The position numbers and the translations under genes were made by a program. A DNA stretch of 22,213 bases from Euryarchaeota archaeon UBA125. GTDB taxonomy: Archaea > Thermoplasmatota > Poseidoniia > Poseidoniales > Thalassarchaeaceae. The stretch lies in contig DAPV01000055.1 in NCBI GenBank assembly GCA_002502625.1, positions 1-22,213 on the forward strand. The letters run 5' to 3'. Below are positions 1 to 8,415 of the stretch, piece after piece; positions within the stretch are counted from its first letter, which is position 1, and each line of letters opens with the position of its first letter. The notes beneath the pieces are model-generated. The model had not been told where the DNA came from. It did no database searches and was given only the letters and a program-made list of their open reading frames with translations.

Positions 1-2187
1 CTAGATAGATTAGGATGCATCGATTCTGACGGAGATGGATATTCAGATTCTGGAGATTTTATGCCAATTGATCCTTCTCAGTGGGTTGACACAGATGGAG
101 ATGGATATGGTGACAATCACTACTACGATGTAGACCCATCAACAGGCTTATTTGTGAATCAAAGTGGAGATGGATCGCCAAATGATCCGGAACAATGGGA
201 AGATATGGATGGTGATTCGTATGGAGATAATGATCCTGAAGGAGAGAGATATGACGATTGCCCAACTGTTCCAGGTACTTCGAATGAAAATGGAAAATAT
301 GGATGTATCGACACCGATGGGGATGGATGGGCAAATGTTGAGGATGAATTCCCATTAAACTCCACACAGTGGGCTGACAGAGATGGAGATGGATACGGAG
401 ATAATCCGGCTGGGCTAGGTGCAGATAAATGTCCAGATGATTCTGGTCAATCTACCATGGCAGGAAGTCTTGGATGTCCAGATGTAGATGCAGATAACTG
501 GCCTGATGACTTGGACGTATTTCCAAATGACCCCTCACAATGGAATGATACGGATGAAGATGGGTATGGGGATGAACCCGAAGGAACAGATGCAGATGAT
601 TGCATCCAAACTTTTGGGAATTCAAGCCTCGGAGGAATCTTAGGTTGTATCGATTCTGATGGTGACGGGTATGCAGATTCTATTGACGAATTACCAGATG
701 AATATTCACAATGGGCTGACTTTGATAATGACGGATATGGAGACAACCCAGATGGAGCATCTCCTGATGGGTGCCCCACTATTCCTGGAACATCTTATCT
801 CGACGTACTAGGTTGTTCAGACTTTGACAGCGATGGGTGGTCAGGGAATACGGATGCATTCCCATTTAATGCATCACAATGGTCTGATCAAGATCAAGAC
901 GGATATGGTGATAATTTAGATGGTTCAGATCCAAATTTAATCGACAATTGTGTTGAGATAGCTAATCCTTTACAATCTGATTATGATGGAGATGGATTAG
1001 GAGATGTCTGCGATAGCGATTCAGATAATGATGGCGTTATTGATGAGTTAGATATCTGCCCGACAGGGATACTTGATTGGACATCAACAATATCTCAAGA
1101 TTATGACTCAGATGGTTGTTTAGATAATTCAGAAGAAGATCAAGATGATGATAATGACGGACTAATGGATAATGAAGATCAATGCTCTTCACCCTCTGGT
1201 GAAATCGGATGGAATTCCACGGACAGAGAATTAGATTATGATCGAGATGGTTGTCATGATGAATTAGAAGATGATGATGATGATAATGACAATGTGAAAG
1301 ATACAAATGATGATTGCCCTAAAGGTTCAAAAAATTGGGAGTCACGATCTCAACCTCCTGCTACTGATCACGATTCAGATGGGTGTAGGGATGGAACTTC
1401 AGAAGATGATGATGACGATAATGATGGAATTTTAGATTCGTTTGATTCATGTCCTTTAGGATATACAAATTGGGAGGCTGTAACCTCAAATGGACTACCA
1501 GGAGCTAATGACCAAAATCAAGATGGGTGTGTAGATGGAGCAGAATCCCCTGGAGACGAAGGTTCCGGAATTGCTGACGAACAATTACTACTTGATTTAT
1601 TGAATCAAAATAATGTTGAAAAGACATTTGTTGAACAATTAGCTGATGGAGATCTTGATGCTATAGGACTTGTTTTTACAATTTTATTCGCACTTGTGAG
1701 TATCACTGGAACAGTGATTATTCGTGCTAGAAAGAGTGCATTCATCAGAGGATTAGAACGAAATATAATGACAGCTGTTGATTTAGAAGATCTCGATCAA
1801 GCAAAGAAAAATATCCGACGTGCGATGAAAAGAGAAAAAATTTCTTCTCAAAGATATGAACTCATGATGGATGAATTGAAAGAAAAACAAGCAGAACTCA
1901 GTGGCCCAGAGACTCTTGATGAAAACAAAATCCCTCCTAAAAGATCTAGGGAAAGGGGTCCACCAAAGAGGACTCCTCCAAAGGTTACTACAGAAGAGGC
2001 TCCTGTAATCGAAGAAGAAAGCGAAGAAGAATTCGAATCTATCTTGAGTAAAATTATCCCTTCAGATTGGGCACCTCCTGCTGACGAAATCACATCAGGT
2101 GGTGACGGATACAGTTATTGGGAAGACGAAAACGGACAATGGTGGGTTCAAATGCCAGACGGTGAATGGACAGAATGGAATGATTGA
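1..2187 (+). CDS. Thrombospondin-3-like calcium-repeat surface protein, C-terminal part (5' end outside window)
   Basis: The frame is open from base 1, so the gene begins before the window; the ATG at 61 lies inside a repeat and is not the start. About 728 residues are visible. The first two thirds consist of DxDxDGxGD loops like thrombospondin type 3 or OmpA-linker calcium repeats. They are arranged in modules of about 57 residues, each containing a QW anchor (Trp codons at 82, 196, 370, 541, 712 and 880) and a pair of Cys. Looser Asp-rich repeats follow. Near visible residue 550 comes DLDAIG and a single membrane helix of about 22 residues, then basic RARKSAF (a cytoplasmic stop-transfer signal), a charged helical stretch, a Pro/Lys linker and a Trp-rich end. 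Inference: a calcium-stabilised extracellular stalk anchored in the membrane. It is a tandem paralogue of the next gene. If its N-terminus is the same length, the start lies about 2.2 kb before the window. Confidence 0.85.
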   Translation, partial: LDRLGCIDSDGDGYSDSGDFMPIDPSQWVDTDGDGYGDNHYYDVDPSTGLFVNQSGDGSPNDPEQWEDMDGDSYGDNDPEGERYDDCPTVPGTSNENGKYGCIDTDGDGWANVEDEFPLNSTQWADRDGDGYGDNPAGLGADKCPDDSGQSTMAGSLGCPDVDADNWPDDLDVFPNDPSQWNDTDEDGYGDEPEGTDADDCIQTFGNSSLGGILGCIDSDGDGYADSIDELPDEYSQWADFDNDGYGDNPDGASPDGCPTIPGTSYLDVLGCSDFDSDGWSGNTDAFPFNASQWSDQDQDGYGDNLDGSDPNLIDNCVEIANPLQSDYDGDGLGDVCDSDSDNDGVIDELDICPTGILDWTSTISQDYDSDGCLDNSEEDQDDDNDGLMDNEDQCSSPSGEIGWNSTDRELDYDRDGCHDELEDDDDDNDNVKDTNDDCPKGSKNWESRSQPPATDHDSDGCRDGTSEDDDDDNDGILDSFDSCPLGYTNWEAVTSNGLPGANDQNQDGCVDGAESPGDEGSGIADEQLLLDLLNQNNVEKTFVEQLADGDLDAIGLVFTILFALVSITGTVIIRARKSAFIRGLERNIMTAVDLEDLDQAKKNIRRAMKREKISSQRYELMMDELKEKQAELSGPETLDENKIPPKRSRERGPPKRTPPKVTTEEAPVIEEESEEEFESILSKIIPSDWAPPADEITSGGDGYSYWEDENGQWWVQMPDGEWTEWND

Positions 2188-2215
2188 GCCAAAAATATCC
2201 CATAAAGTAGTGAGA

Positions 2216-2224
2216 ATTATATTC
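2216..2224 (+). promoter_or_regulatory. Candidate TATA box for the 1431-aa surface protein
   Basis: ATTATATTC is centred about 25 bases before the ATG at 2245. This is the distance at which an archaeal TATA box would place transcription start on or next to the start codon, giving a leaderless mRNA. No Shine-Dalgarno sequence is present before this ATG, which agrees. Inferred from position and composition only. Confidence 0.4.
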
Positions 2225-2228
2225 AGTA

Positions 2229-2235
2229 TTTTTTT
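2229..2235 (+). terminator. Possible oligo-T terminator after the first surface-protein gene
   Basis: Seven consecutive T residues lie about 42 bases after the TGA at 2187, in the 57-base gap before the next gene. Archaeal RNA polymerase can terminate at short T runs without a hairpin. The run sits between the candidate TATA box and the next ATG, so it could equally be part of that promoter. Confidence 0.25.
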
Positions 2236-2244
2236 CGCTATATC

Positions 2245-5200
2245 ATGAGAGACAAGTTGACACTGCTTTCCGTGTTGATACTTGTGCTAGGCACTATTCC
2301 TTTTTCAGAAATTAATTCAATACCATTAGAAGAACCATTCATCGCATGGTCTGGTTCAAGCCCAGACCAGTTCGAACCTAACGAAGCATCTAGTTCTGCA
2401 ACCCCAATTCAACAACCTTCTACTGGGAATGGTACTCAATTATTTCAAAATTTATCTATACATGAAAAAGGCACTGGGACTTTGATTCCAGGGGATAATG
2501 ATTGGTTTCATATTACTGTTTTACAATATTCTATTATCGAAATTGATATTTTGTTTTCGCACTCAATCGGAGATATAGAGGCTAGTTTGTATGATTCGAA
2601 TCTAAATCGGATAGATCAATCATGGAGCAATACTGATAATGAGTCAGTCAGCACAACCATGCGCCCTGGAACTATATTTCTACAGATTTTTGGTTTTCGC
2701 GAAGATGTATCAAATACAAGCTACGATTTAGAAATTAATTATGAAACATTGAATCAAATCCCACAAATAAATGACTGGACTTTAGAAGAAATAAAACTCA
2801 ACGATTTCGGGAATGGAGTCCATCAATTATACGATGAATATCTGCACGGACTAGCATTTGGTACGAATGAAACTCTTTGGTCAAGTGGCCAAGTTTGCTC
2901 ACCATGGGGCGCCGGATCCGCTCCTAATTGCTCGATAGTTCATGGTTCAGTATCCAATACCACAAATTTTCAAAAAGATGGGCTGGTAATGTACCGTAAC
3001 TCTGTAGGTGTTTGGTCAAATCAATTCGTTTTCGGAAGTAACCAAAGAGACTCAGCAAATGCTGTAGCACCTATTTCTGAATCTGAAGCATATGTGGGAG
3101 GTTACTTCTGCCATGGTGCAACTGATGAATGTTCCATGTCATTTGGATCACAAAATGTCAGTAGTTCTAAGGGTAGTGGAATGATTTTCAAGTCTGATTA
3201 TAATGGTGATATATCATGGTTTGTAGACGTAAATTCTACTGAAGCATCAGTAATTTATGATATTGCAATAAACAATGTGGGAGGGCCAATTGCTCATGGA
3301 ATTCATTGCAGTTCAGGAGGAGAACAGTGTGATTCAACAATAGGTTCTTCCAGCGAGAATTTAAACTCACGAGGAGGATCAGATGGATTTATTGTCAGTC
3401 TTAACCAAGATGGTAGTGTAAGATGGATTACCAACTATTCGAGCATGTTCGCTGACCGCAATCCATCATTGGCTGATTTGTACTATTCTGACTGGGACGA
3501 CACCATCATTGAAGCTCCTCTCGGCGGATATTATGTTACGGGAACAATATGTCAGTCATCCAATGTTTGTGGAATAACGACATTTGGAGATGATTTTGAG
3601 TTCAATATTACCACAAAGTATGATTCATTCTTAGGCCACATTGATGATAATGGGGATTGGACTTGGATTGAATTAATTAATTCAACAGATAGTGGTGAAT
3701 ATATCAAATCCATGAGTGTAATCGATGAACACAGAATAGCAGTAGTGGGTACATTTACTGGATCCACAATAACACTAGGAAATACTATTCTCACGGGAGG
3801 AGGAGCATCAGATGGTTTCTTTGGTATTTTCAACACATCCTCCCAAACTTGGGAAGGTGGTTGGGCGACAGAATCATCCGATAATGAGTATTTTGATGCA
3901 GTGACTGTTTCACAAGGACGTACCATAATTAGTGGTTCATTCTGCAGACATCATGGCGCTAACCCTAATACATGTTCTTTAGAAATCGGAGGATCTGCTG
4001 TTTCAACTAGTACCAACTCAGCATTTTTAGCAGAAGTTGATTTATTCGGACTTATTTCTATAAACTTCTTCAATGCATCTAGTGGGTATACACTAGTTAG
4101 CGATTTAGAATCTGATAGTAATGGAGATATTGCTCTAAATGGTTTAGTATGTTGGGGATATACCGGAAATTGCAGTATGAATGCTCCCATTTTAAGTTCG
4201 GGACATGTTGAAAATGGCACTTTCATCAGTATTTACAAGTCTGACGCTGACCGAGACGGTGTAATTGATACAAATGACGGGTGTTTCGGACTAGTAAACT
4301 GGATTTCTAACTTAACCACAGATTGGGACGGTGATGGTTGTAATGATATTGTTGAAGATTTGGATGACGATAATGATGGGTACCCAGACAACATTGATGG
4401 ATGCAGAATCTTAGTAGGAACTTCCAATCAAGATCGTAATGGTTGCCTGGATACTGACCGTGATGGATTCTCAGATCCTGATTCTGATTGGAGTTACGGA
4501 AATGGAGCAGACCGATTTCCAAATAATCCGCTACAATGGGCAGATGACGACGGCGACGGTTATGGGGACAATGCATTTTGGGATATTAACCCAGAGAATG
4601 GATTACGAACTAACCAGACAGGCGATGCTGTTCCAAATAACTCGGACCAATGGACAGATGCTGACGGAGATGGTTTCGGAGATACTGATATTGAGGGAAT
4701 GTATTTTGACGATTGCCCCCTAACCTTTGGTAGTTCTAATCAATCCGATATTTTTGGATGTATAGATTCAGATGCTGACGGGTTTGCTGATTCAATTGAT
4801 GATTTTCCATCTAACTCTACTCAATGGTCTGATGAAGATGGAGATGGATATGGAGATAATATCGATGGTGAATCGCCCGATGCATGTCCAAATGTAGAAG
4901 GTAATTCCACATATGGTCCACTAGGGTGCCCCGATGAAGATGGAGATGGTTGGGCAAATTCGAACGACGCATTTCCAAACGATAAATCTCAATGGGATGA
5001 CTATGACGATGATGGGTTTGGAGACAATGGAAATGGTACAAATCCTGATGGCTGTGTAGAAATAGCAGGGAATTCGACCAGTGGTGTTTATGGTTGCATT
5101 GACACAGATGGAGACAGTTGGCCTGATGATTTAGATGCATTTCCTAATGAAATAACTCAGTGGTCAGATCAGGATTCTGATGGTTTTGGTGATAACCCGA

Positions 5201-6540
5201 ATGGGATAGATCCAGATGGATGTATTATACTACCGGGTACTTCTTTCAAAGATGTATTTGGATGCTCGGACTACGATCAAGACGGATGGTCAGGATTAAT
5301 TGATATATTTCCATTCAATTCATCTCAATGGTTTGATCAAGATGGAGATGGATATGGGGATAATCTCAACGGTTCAGACCCAAATCTAATCGACAATTGT
5401 GTTGAGATCGCGAATCCTGAACAATTAGATCATGATTTAGATGGTATTGGCGATATTTGTGATATTGATTCAGATAATGATGGCATTTCTGACGAATTTG
5501 ATTTATGTCCTACAGGGATATTAGACTGGACATCGACAATTGCTCAAGATTTCGATCAAGATGGGTGTCTGGATAGTTTAGAAGATGTAGATGATGATAA
5601 CGACAGTATTCTTGATGAGATAGATACCTGTAAACGTAGTAACATCGAATTTGTCAGTAGTCAAATATTAGATCATGATGGAGACGGATGCCATGATACT
5701 GAAGAAGATTCTGACGATGATAACGATGGAGTAATTGATGCTCCTGATCGTTGTCCTGCTGGAATAACTGGATGGAGATCTACCTCTGGATTAGGAGGGA
5801 CTGATTACGATGCAGACGGTTGTAAAGACGATGTCGAAGATTTAGACGACGATGACGATGGAATGAACGATGAAATCGATGCTTGCCCAATTGGTTACAC
5901 AGGATGGATATCTGGAGGACCCAATGACCTAGATTCTGATGGTTGTATTGATGGACTTGAAAGCCCTAATAACCAGGGTAATGAAGTAGCTGACAATCAA
6001 TATATACTCGACTTGTTGAATCAAACTCAAGATGAGGAAGAGAAGAAATTCTCTGAAGCTTTACTATCAGGAGATTTGGATGCTATAGGTTTGGTTTTTG
6101 CTGCTTTGATACCTATAGTAGGTATTGGAACGACATTATTTTTCAGAGTTAGGAAAAGTGCATTCATAACAAGACTAGAAAGAAGTATTTCTATGGTCAG
6201 AAGCTTAGAAGAAATCAACTCGGTAAAGAAAGAAATTCGCCTTGCTGCGAAGAAAGATAAGATATCAGCGAATAGATATGAGTTGATGATGGACGACTTG
6301 AAAGATAGACAACAAACATTAGATGAATCAAAAAATAATAAAAATAAAATCAAAAATAAGAAACCTAAGAGAAAAAAATCCGATAAAAATATGTCACAAG
6401 AGAATTTGACCAATGAGATGCTATCTCCTCCTGAAGACGAAGTTTCTATTGGCGAAGATGGATACAGTTACTGGGAGGATACTAATGGACAGTGGTGGAT
6501 AAAGATGCCAGACGGTGAATGGACAGAGTGGAATGATTAA
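2245..6540 (+). CDS. Secreted, membrane-anchored protein: PPC-like domain, beta-propeller-like repeats, thrombospondin-3-like calcium repeats
   Basis: 1431 residues. Domain order: signal peptide (1-25, a hydrophobic core after MRDK); a bacterial pre-peptidase C-terminal (PPC)-like beta domain at about 40-172 (DQFEPNEA start, GDNDWF motif); and seven repeats of about 70 residues at about 200-660 that look like SBBP-type propeller blades. Most blades carry a close Cys pair. From about 665 to 1250 come Asp-rich DxDxDG calcium loops, including six QW modules (Trp codons at 4537, 4651, 4825, 4993, 5161 and 5329). One membrane helix at about 1281-1302 is followed by RVRKSAF, a Lys-rich cytoplasmic segment and a Trp-rich tail. 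The product is probably a long extracellular receptor, adhesin or enzyme-binding protein; no catalytic motif was recognised. The calcium-repeat half and C-terminus are colinear with the preceding gene. The start is supported by the signal peptide and by a TATA-like box at -25. Confidence 0.9.
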   Translation: MRDKLTLLSVLILVLGTIPFSEINSIPLEEPFIAWSGSSPDQFEPNEASSSATPIQQPSTGNGTQLFQNLSIHEKGTGTLIPGDNDWFHITVLQYSIIEIDILFSHSIGDIEASLYDSNLNRIDQSWSNTDNESVSTTMRPGTIFLQIFGFREDVSNTSYDLEINYETLNQIPQINDWTLEEIKLNDFGNGVHQLYDEYLHGLAFGTNETLWSSGQVCSPWGAGSAPNCSIVHGSVSNTTNFQKDGLVMYRNSVGVWSNQFVFGSNQRDSANAVAPISESEAYVGGYFCHGATDECSMSFGSQNVSSSKGSGMIFKSDYNGDISWFVDVNSTEASVIYDIAINNVGGPIAHGIHCSSGGEQCDSTIGSSSENLNSRGGSDGFIVSLNQDGSVRWITNYSSMFADRNPSLADLYYSDWDDTIIEAPLGGYYVTGTICQSSNVCGITTFGDDFEFNITTKYDSFLGHIDDNGDWTWIELINSTDSGEYIKSMSVIDEHRIAVVGTFTGSTITLGNTILTGGGASDGFFGIFNTSSQTWEGGWATESSDNEYFDAVTVSQGRTIISGSFCRHHGANPNTCSLEIGGSAVSTSTNSAFLAEVDLFGLISINFFNASSGYTLVSDLESDSNGDIALNGLVCWGYTGNCSMNAPILSSGHVENGTFISIYKSDADRDGVIDTNDGCFGLVNWISNLTTDWDGDGCNDIVEDLDDDNDGYPDNIDGCRILVGTSNQDRNGCLDTDRDGFSDPDSDWSYGNGADRFPNNPLQWADDDGDGYGDNAFWDINPENGLRTNQTGDAVPNNSDQWTDADGDGFGDTDIEGMYFDDCPLTFGSSNQSDIFGCIDSDADGFADSIDDFPSNSTQWSDEDGDGYGDNIDGESPDACPNVEGNSTYGPLGCPDEDGDGWANSNDAFPNDKSQWDDYDDDGFGDNGNGTNPDGCVEIAGNSTSGVYGCIDTDGDSWPDDLDAFPNEITQWSDQDSDGFGDNPNGIDPDGCIILPGTSFKDVFGCSDYDQDGWSGLIDIFPFNSSQWFDQDGDGYGDNLNGSDPNLIDNCVEIANPEQLDHDLDGIGDICDIDSDNDGISDEFDLCPTGILDWTSTIAQDFDQDGCLDSLEDVDDDNDSILDEIDTCKRSNIEFVSSQILDHDGDGCHDTEEDSDDDNDGVIDAPDRCPAGITGWRSTSGLGGTDYDADGCKDDVEDLDDDDDGMNDEIDACPIGYTGWISGGPNDLDSDGCIDGLESPNNQGNEVADNQYILDLLNQTQDEEEKKFSEALLSGDLDAIGLVFAALIPIVGIGTTLFFRVRKSAFITRLERSISMVRSLEEINSVKKEIRLAAKKDKISANRYELMMDDLKDRQQTLDESKNNKNKIKNKKPKRKKSDKNMSQENLTNEMLSPPEDEVSIGEDGYSYWEDTNGQWWIKMPDGEWTEWND

Positions 6541-6552
6541 GAATTTAAATTC
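6541..6552 (+). promoter_or_regulatory. Candidate TATA box, perfect 12-bp palindrome
   Basis: GAATTTAAATTC is its own reverse complement. It is centred about 26 bases before the ATG at 6573 and begins immediately after the stop codon of the preceding gene. Its spacing matches that of the candidate box before 2245 and supports a leaderless start at 6573. The symmetry could be chance in an A/T-rich element. Confidence 0.4.
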
Positions 6553-6572
6553 AGAATCTAGTTGTGATATAT

Positions 6573-8120
6573 ATGGCTGAGATAGATAGTCCTGTAGATT
6601 ACTATCTACGTGTTTTCTCGAATTTTGAATTCGGTCCTGGCGGAATTTTTGCCATCAACCACTCGGTTGCTTTCATAGGTGCAATTACAGGGATTTTCGT
6701 AATCTCTCTATCATTTTTAGTATTTAGAGCAGGAAATGAAGACAATCTAAAAAATCGGGCCATTGGAATACTTTTGTTTACCGAAGGAATTTCTGCTTTC
6801 TTGTTAGCCTTTTTTTGGATATACCCATTTTCATTAGAATCACTTCGTGTAATAACTTGGTTCAGAGCTTTAGGAGGAGTGTTGGGTTTTACTAGGATGT
6901 TTATCATGGTATTTTTCCCATTATTCTTCATAGAAACTAACTGGGCAAAAAAGGGGAGACAGATATTCCAGTGGAAATTTGTGTGGATCTTACCAACAGT
7001 GTCATTCATGATTATTGCATTTCCAATTTTATCCGTAGGATTGAGTGGATCTTTTGGAGATATGGCTTATGTGTTTTGTTCTGATGTTACCAATTCTGGA
7101 TTTGGAGACACGGTCTTTGGAACTGAATTAGGATATGAACCAATTTGTCCTGAAAAATTCTCTGAAGCATATCCTGCGATGTATGTTACAACTAGTGTAG
7201 GCCCAATCTCCCTTCCCATAATTTTGGCCACAACTGTCCCACTAATTTTTGTGACTAACTTCATGAGAAAACTGGTTAAAAGGAATGAAAATAAAGATGA
7301 TTCAGAATACAATCTAGATGAAATTAGAGCACTAAGAACTGGATTTATGGTAAAGGTAGGCTTCATGGTCGGTGGAGTGGTAAGTCTCATTATTCTAGCC
7401 GGAATATTTGGTTTTCCGACTCCCGAGATGACACTATTTAATTCAGAATCGACAGATGAATTTGGAATCTTAGTTCTTGCATTCGCCGCACCACTAATTA
7501 TTTTATGTCACATTCTTGCAACATTTTTTGAGGGTGTAATTTTCACATACGCCATTTTGAATCATGAAGTTATGGGAATAGATGAGCGGCTCAGAAAAGG
7601 ATTTACTGCTACCACATTTGCTGGTTTTGGAGCAATTATGCTCTTAATAGGTACAGAAATGATGGAAAATGCAATTCCAGGTTCTGGGATTCTTGGAGGG
7701 ATAATTATTGGTGTTCCTTTGATAGCTTTACGTAAGCCAATAATTCGCGTTTTTTCAAATCTTTCAACTTCACTAATGCCAGAAACTCATACACAAAATG
7801 AGTTGAAATATTTAGAAGTATATGCCATCGCAATGGATGATGGAATTATATCCTCTAGTGAAAGAAGTATGCTTAACTTTCAATCAGAAGTTTTTGGAAT
7901 AGATGTTAAGAGAAGAGAATATCTTGAGGATTGGTATAACAATGATAACACGGATCAAAAGATTTCGAATAAGTCTGAAATCCAGTCGTTAGTATCCCAA
8001 GAGTGGACCGACGAATCGGGATTCACTTGGAGAAAAATGAATGATGAAACGTTAATGTGGTGGAATGGTAATGACTGGATACCTTACTCAAATATGAATG
8101 AAATTAAGGATGATTTATAA
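6573..8120 (+). CDS. Polytopic membrane protein with TerB-like segment and Trp-rich C-terminal tail
   Basis: 515 residues from ATG 6573. A GTG three codons upstream is possible, but the TATA-like palindrome at -26 favours the ATG. About eight or nine hydrophobic segments fill residues 20-390. A long non-membrane loop around 160-200 contains Cys169 and Cys192, a plausible disulfide if the loop is outside. After the last helix, residues about 408-450 contain YLEVYAIAMDDGIISSSE, resembling the TerB-like helical pattern (a DG-I-...-E turn between helices). The last 40 residues are Trp-rich (WTDESGFTWRK, MWWNGNDW) and resemble the tails of the two preceding proteins. The N-terminal multi-helix block is reminiscent of sensor 7TM regions, but no kinase or other output domain is seen. 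Function unknown. The gene is 24 bases downstream of the adjacent surface-protein ORF and probably works with it. Confidence 0.85.
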   Translation: MAEIDSPVDYYLRVFSNFEFGPGGIFAINHSVAFIGAITGIFVISLSFLVFRAGNEDNLKNRAIGILLFTEGISAFLLAFFWIYPFSLESLRVITWFRALGGVLGFTRMFIMVFFPLFFIETNWAKKGRQIFQWKFVWILPTVSFMIIAFPILSVGLSGSFGDMAYVFCSDVTNSGFGDTVFGTELGYEPICPEKFSEAYPAMYVTTSVGPISLPIILATTVPLIFVTNFMRKLVKRNENKDDSEYNLDEIRALRTGFMVKVGFMVGGVVSLIILAGIFGFPTPEMTLFNSESTDEFGILVLAFAAPLIILCHILATFFEGVIFTYAILNHEVMGIDERLRKGFTATTFAGFGAIMLLIGTEMMENAIPGSGILGGIIIGVPLIALRKPIIRVFSNLSTSLMPETHTQNELKYLEVYAIAMDDGIISSSERSMLNFQSEVFGIDVKRREYLEDWYNNDNTDQKISNKSEIQSLVSQEWTDESGFTWRKMNDETLMWWNGNDWIPYSNMNEIKDDL

Positions 8121-8143
8121 TTTTCACAAAGGTGTTGTATATT

Positions 8144-8275
8144 CTAGTGAAATACTCCTTTTCTTACCCAGACTGCAATCATCATTGACCACTCAGTTGC
8201 CTCTAAAAGATTGTTAGAATTTGCCATTCTAATTGTAATATCTTCATACGAGATAGGAATTGATTTGGACATCAT
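8144..8275 (-). CDS. Small ORF 3 of a minus-strand cluster (43 aa)
   Basis: Starts MMSKSIPISYEDITIRMANS and ends WVRKGVFH, with TAG at 8146-8144. It has an acidic/polar first half, and the second half contains ATEWSMMIAVWVRK, which could be a short amphipathic or membrane-associated helix. AGGTGA lies five bases before the ATG pair, a convincing Shine-Dalgarno site. It begins 11 bases after the stop of the preceding small ORF and ends 23 bases from the end of the convergent 6573-8120 gene. No family recognised. The case for it being real rests on tandem packing and the ribosome site, not on homology. Confidence 0.5.
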   Translation of the reverse strand: MMSKSIPISYEDITIRMANSNNLLEATEWSMMIAVWVRKGVFH

Positions 8276-8286
8276 TATTTCACCTA

Positions 8287-8400
8287 CTAGATTTCTGTTT
8301 GAAATTTTTTCATTTGGTTAGAGTGATCTATAATCGCCTTAAACAGTACATAAAACGGAGTTAAGACTAACAAAATTAGACTCAAATAAACAGTGCTCAT
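8287..8400 (-). CDS. Small ORF 2 of a minus-strand cluster (37 aa, single membrane helix)
   Basis: The protein begins MSTVYLSLILLVLTPFYVLF, a clean hydrophobic helix of about 18-20 residues, then has a polar, basic tail of 17 residues (HSNQMKKF). GGGGT lies five bases before the ATG. The gap to the preceding small ORF is 15 bases and to the next 11 bases, as in a translationally coupled operon. No family recognised. It looks like a single-pass small membrane protein, which might act as a subunit or regulator of a membrane complex; that role is inference. Confidence 0.55.
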   Translation of the reverse strand: MSTVYLSLILLVLTPFYVLFKAIIDHSNQMKKFQTEI

Positions 8401-8415
8401 TTCTACCCCTACTAC

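Noticed and set aside
1..1170. Possible CRISPR-like or satellite repeat array
   Set aside because: The repeats are imperfect at DNA level, fully in frame, and encode calcium-loop modules of about 57 residues.
61..1500. Long open frames on the opposite strand and other frames within the calcium-repeat genes
   Set aside because: Repeated GAT/GGA codons keep other frames free of stops; the products are His- or Ser/Pro-rich low-complexity strings and mirror the repeats.
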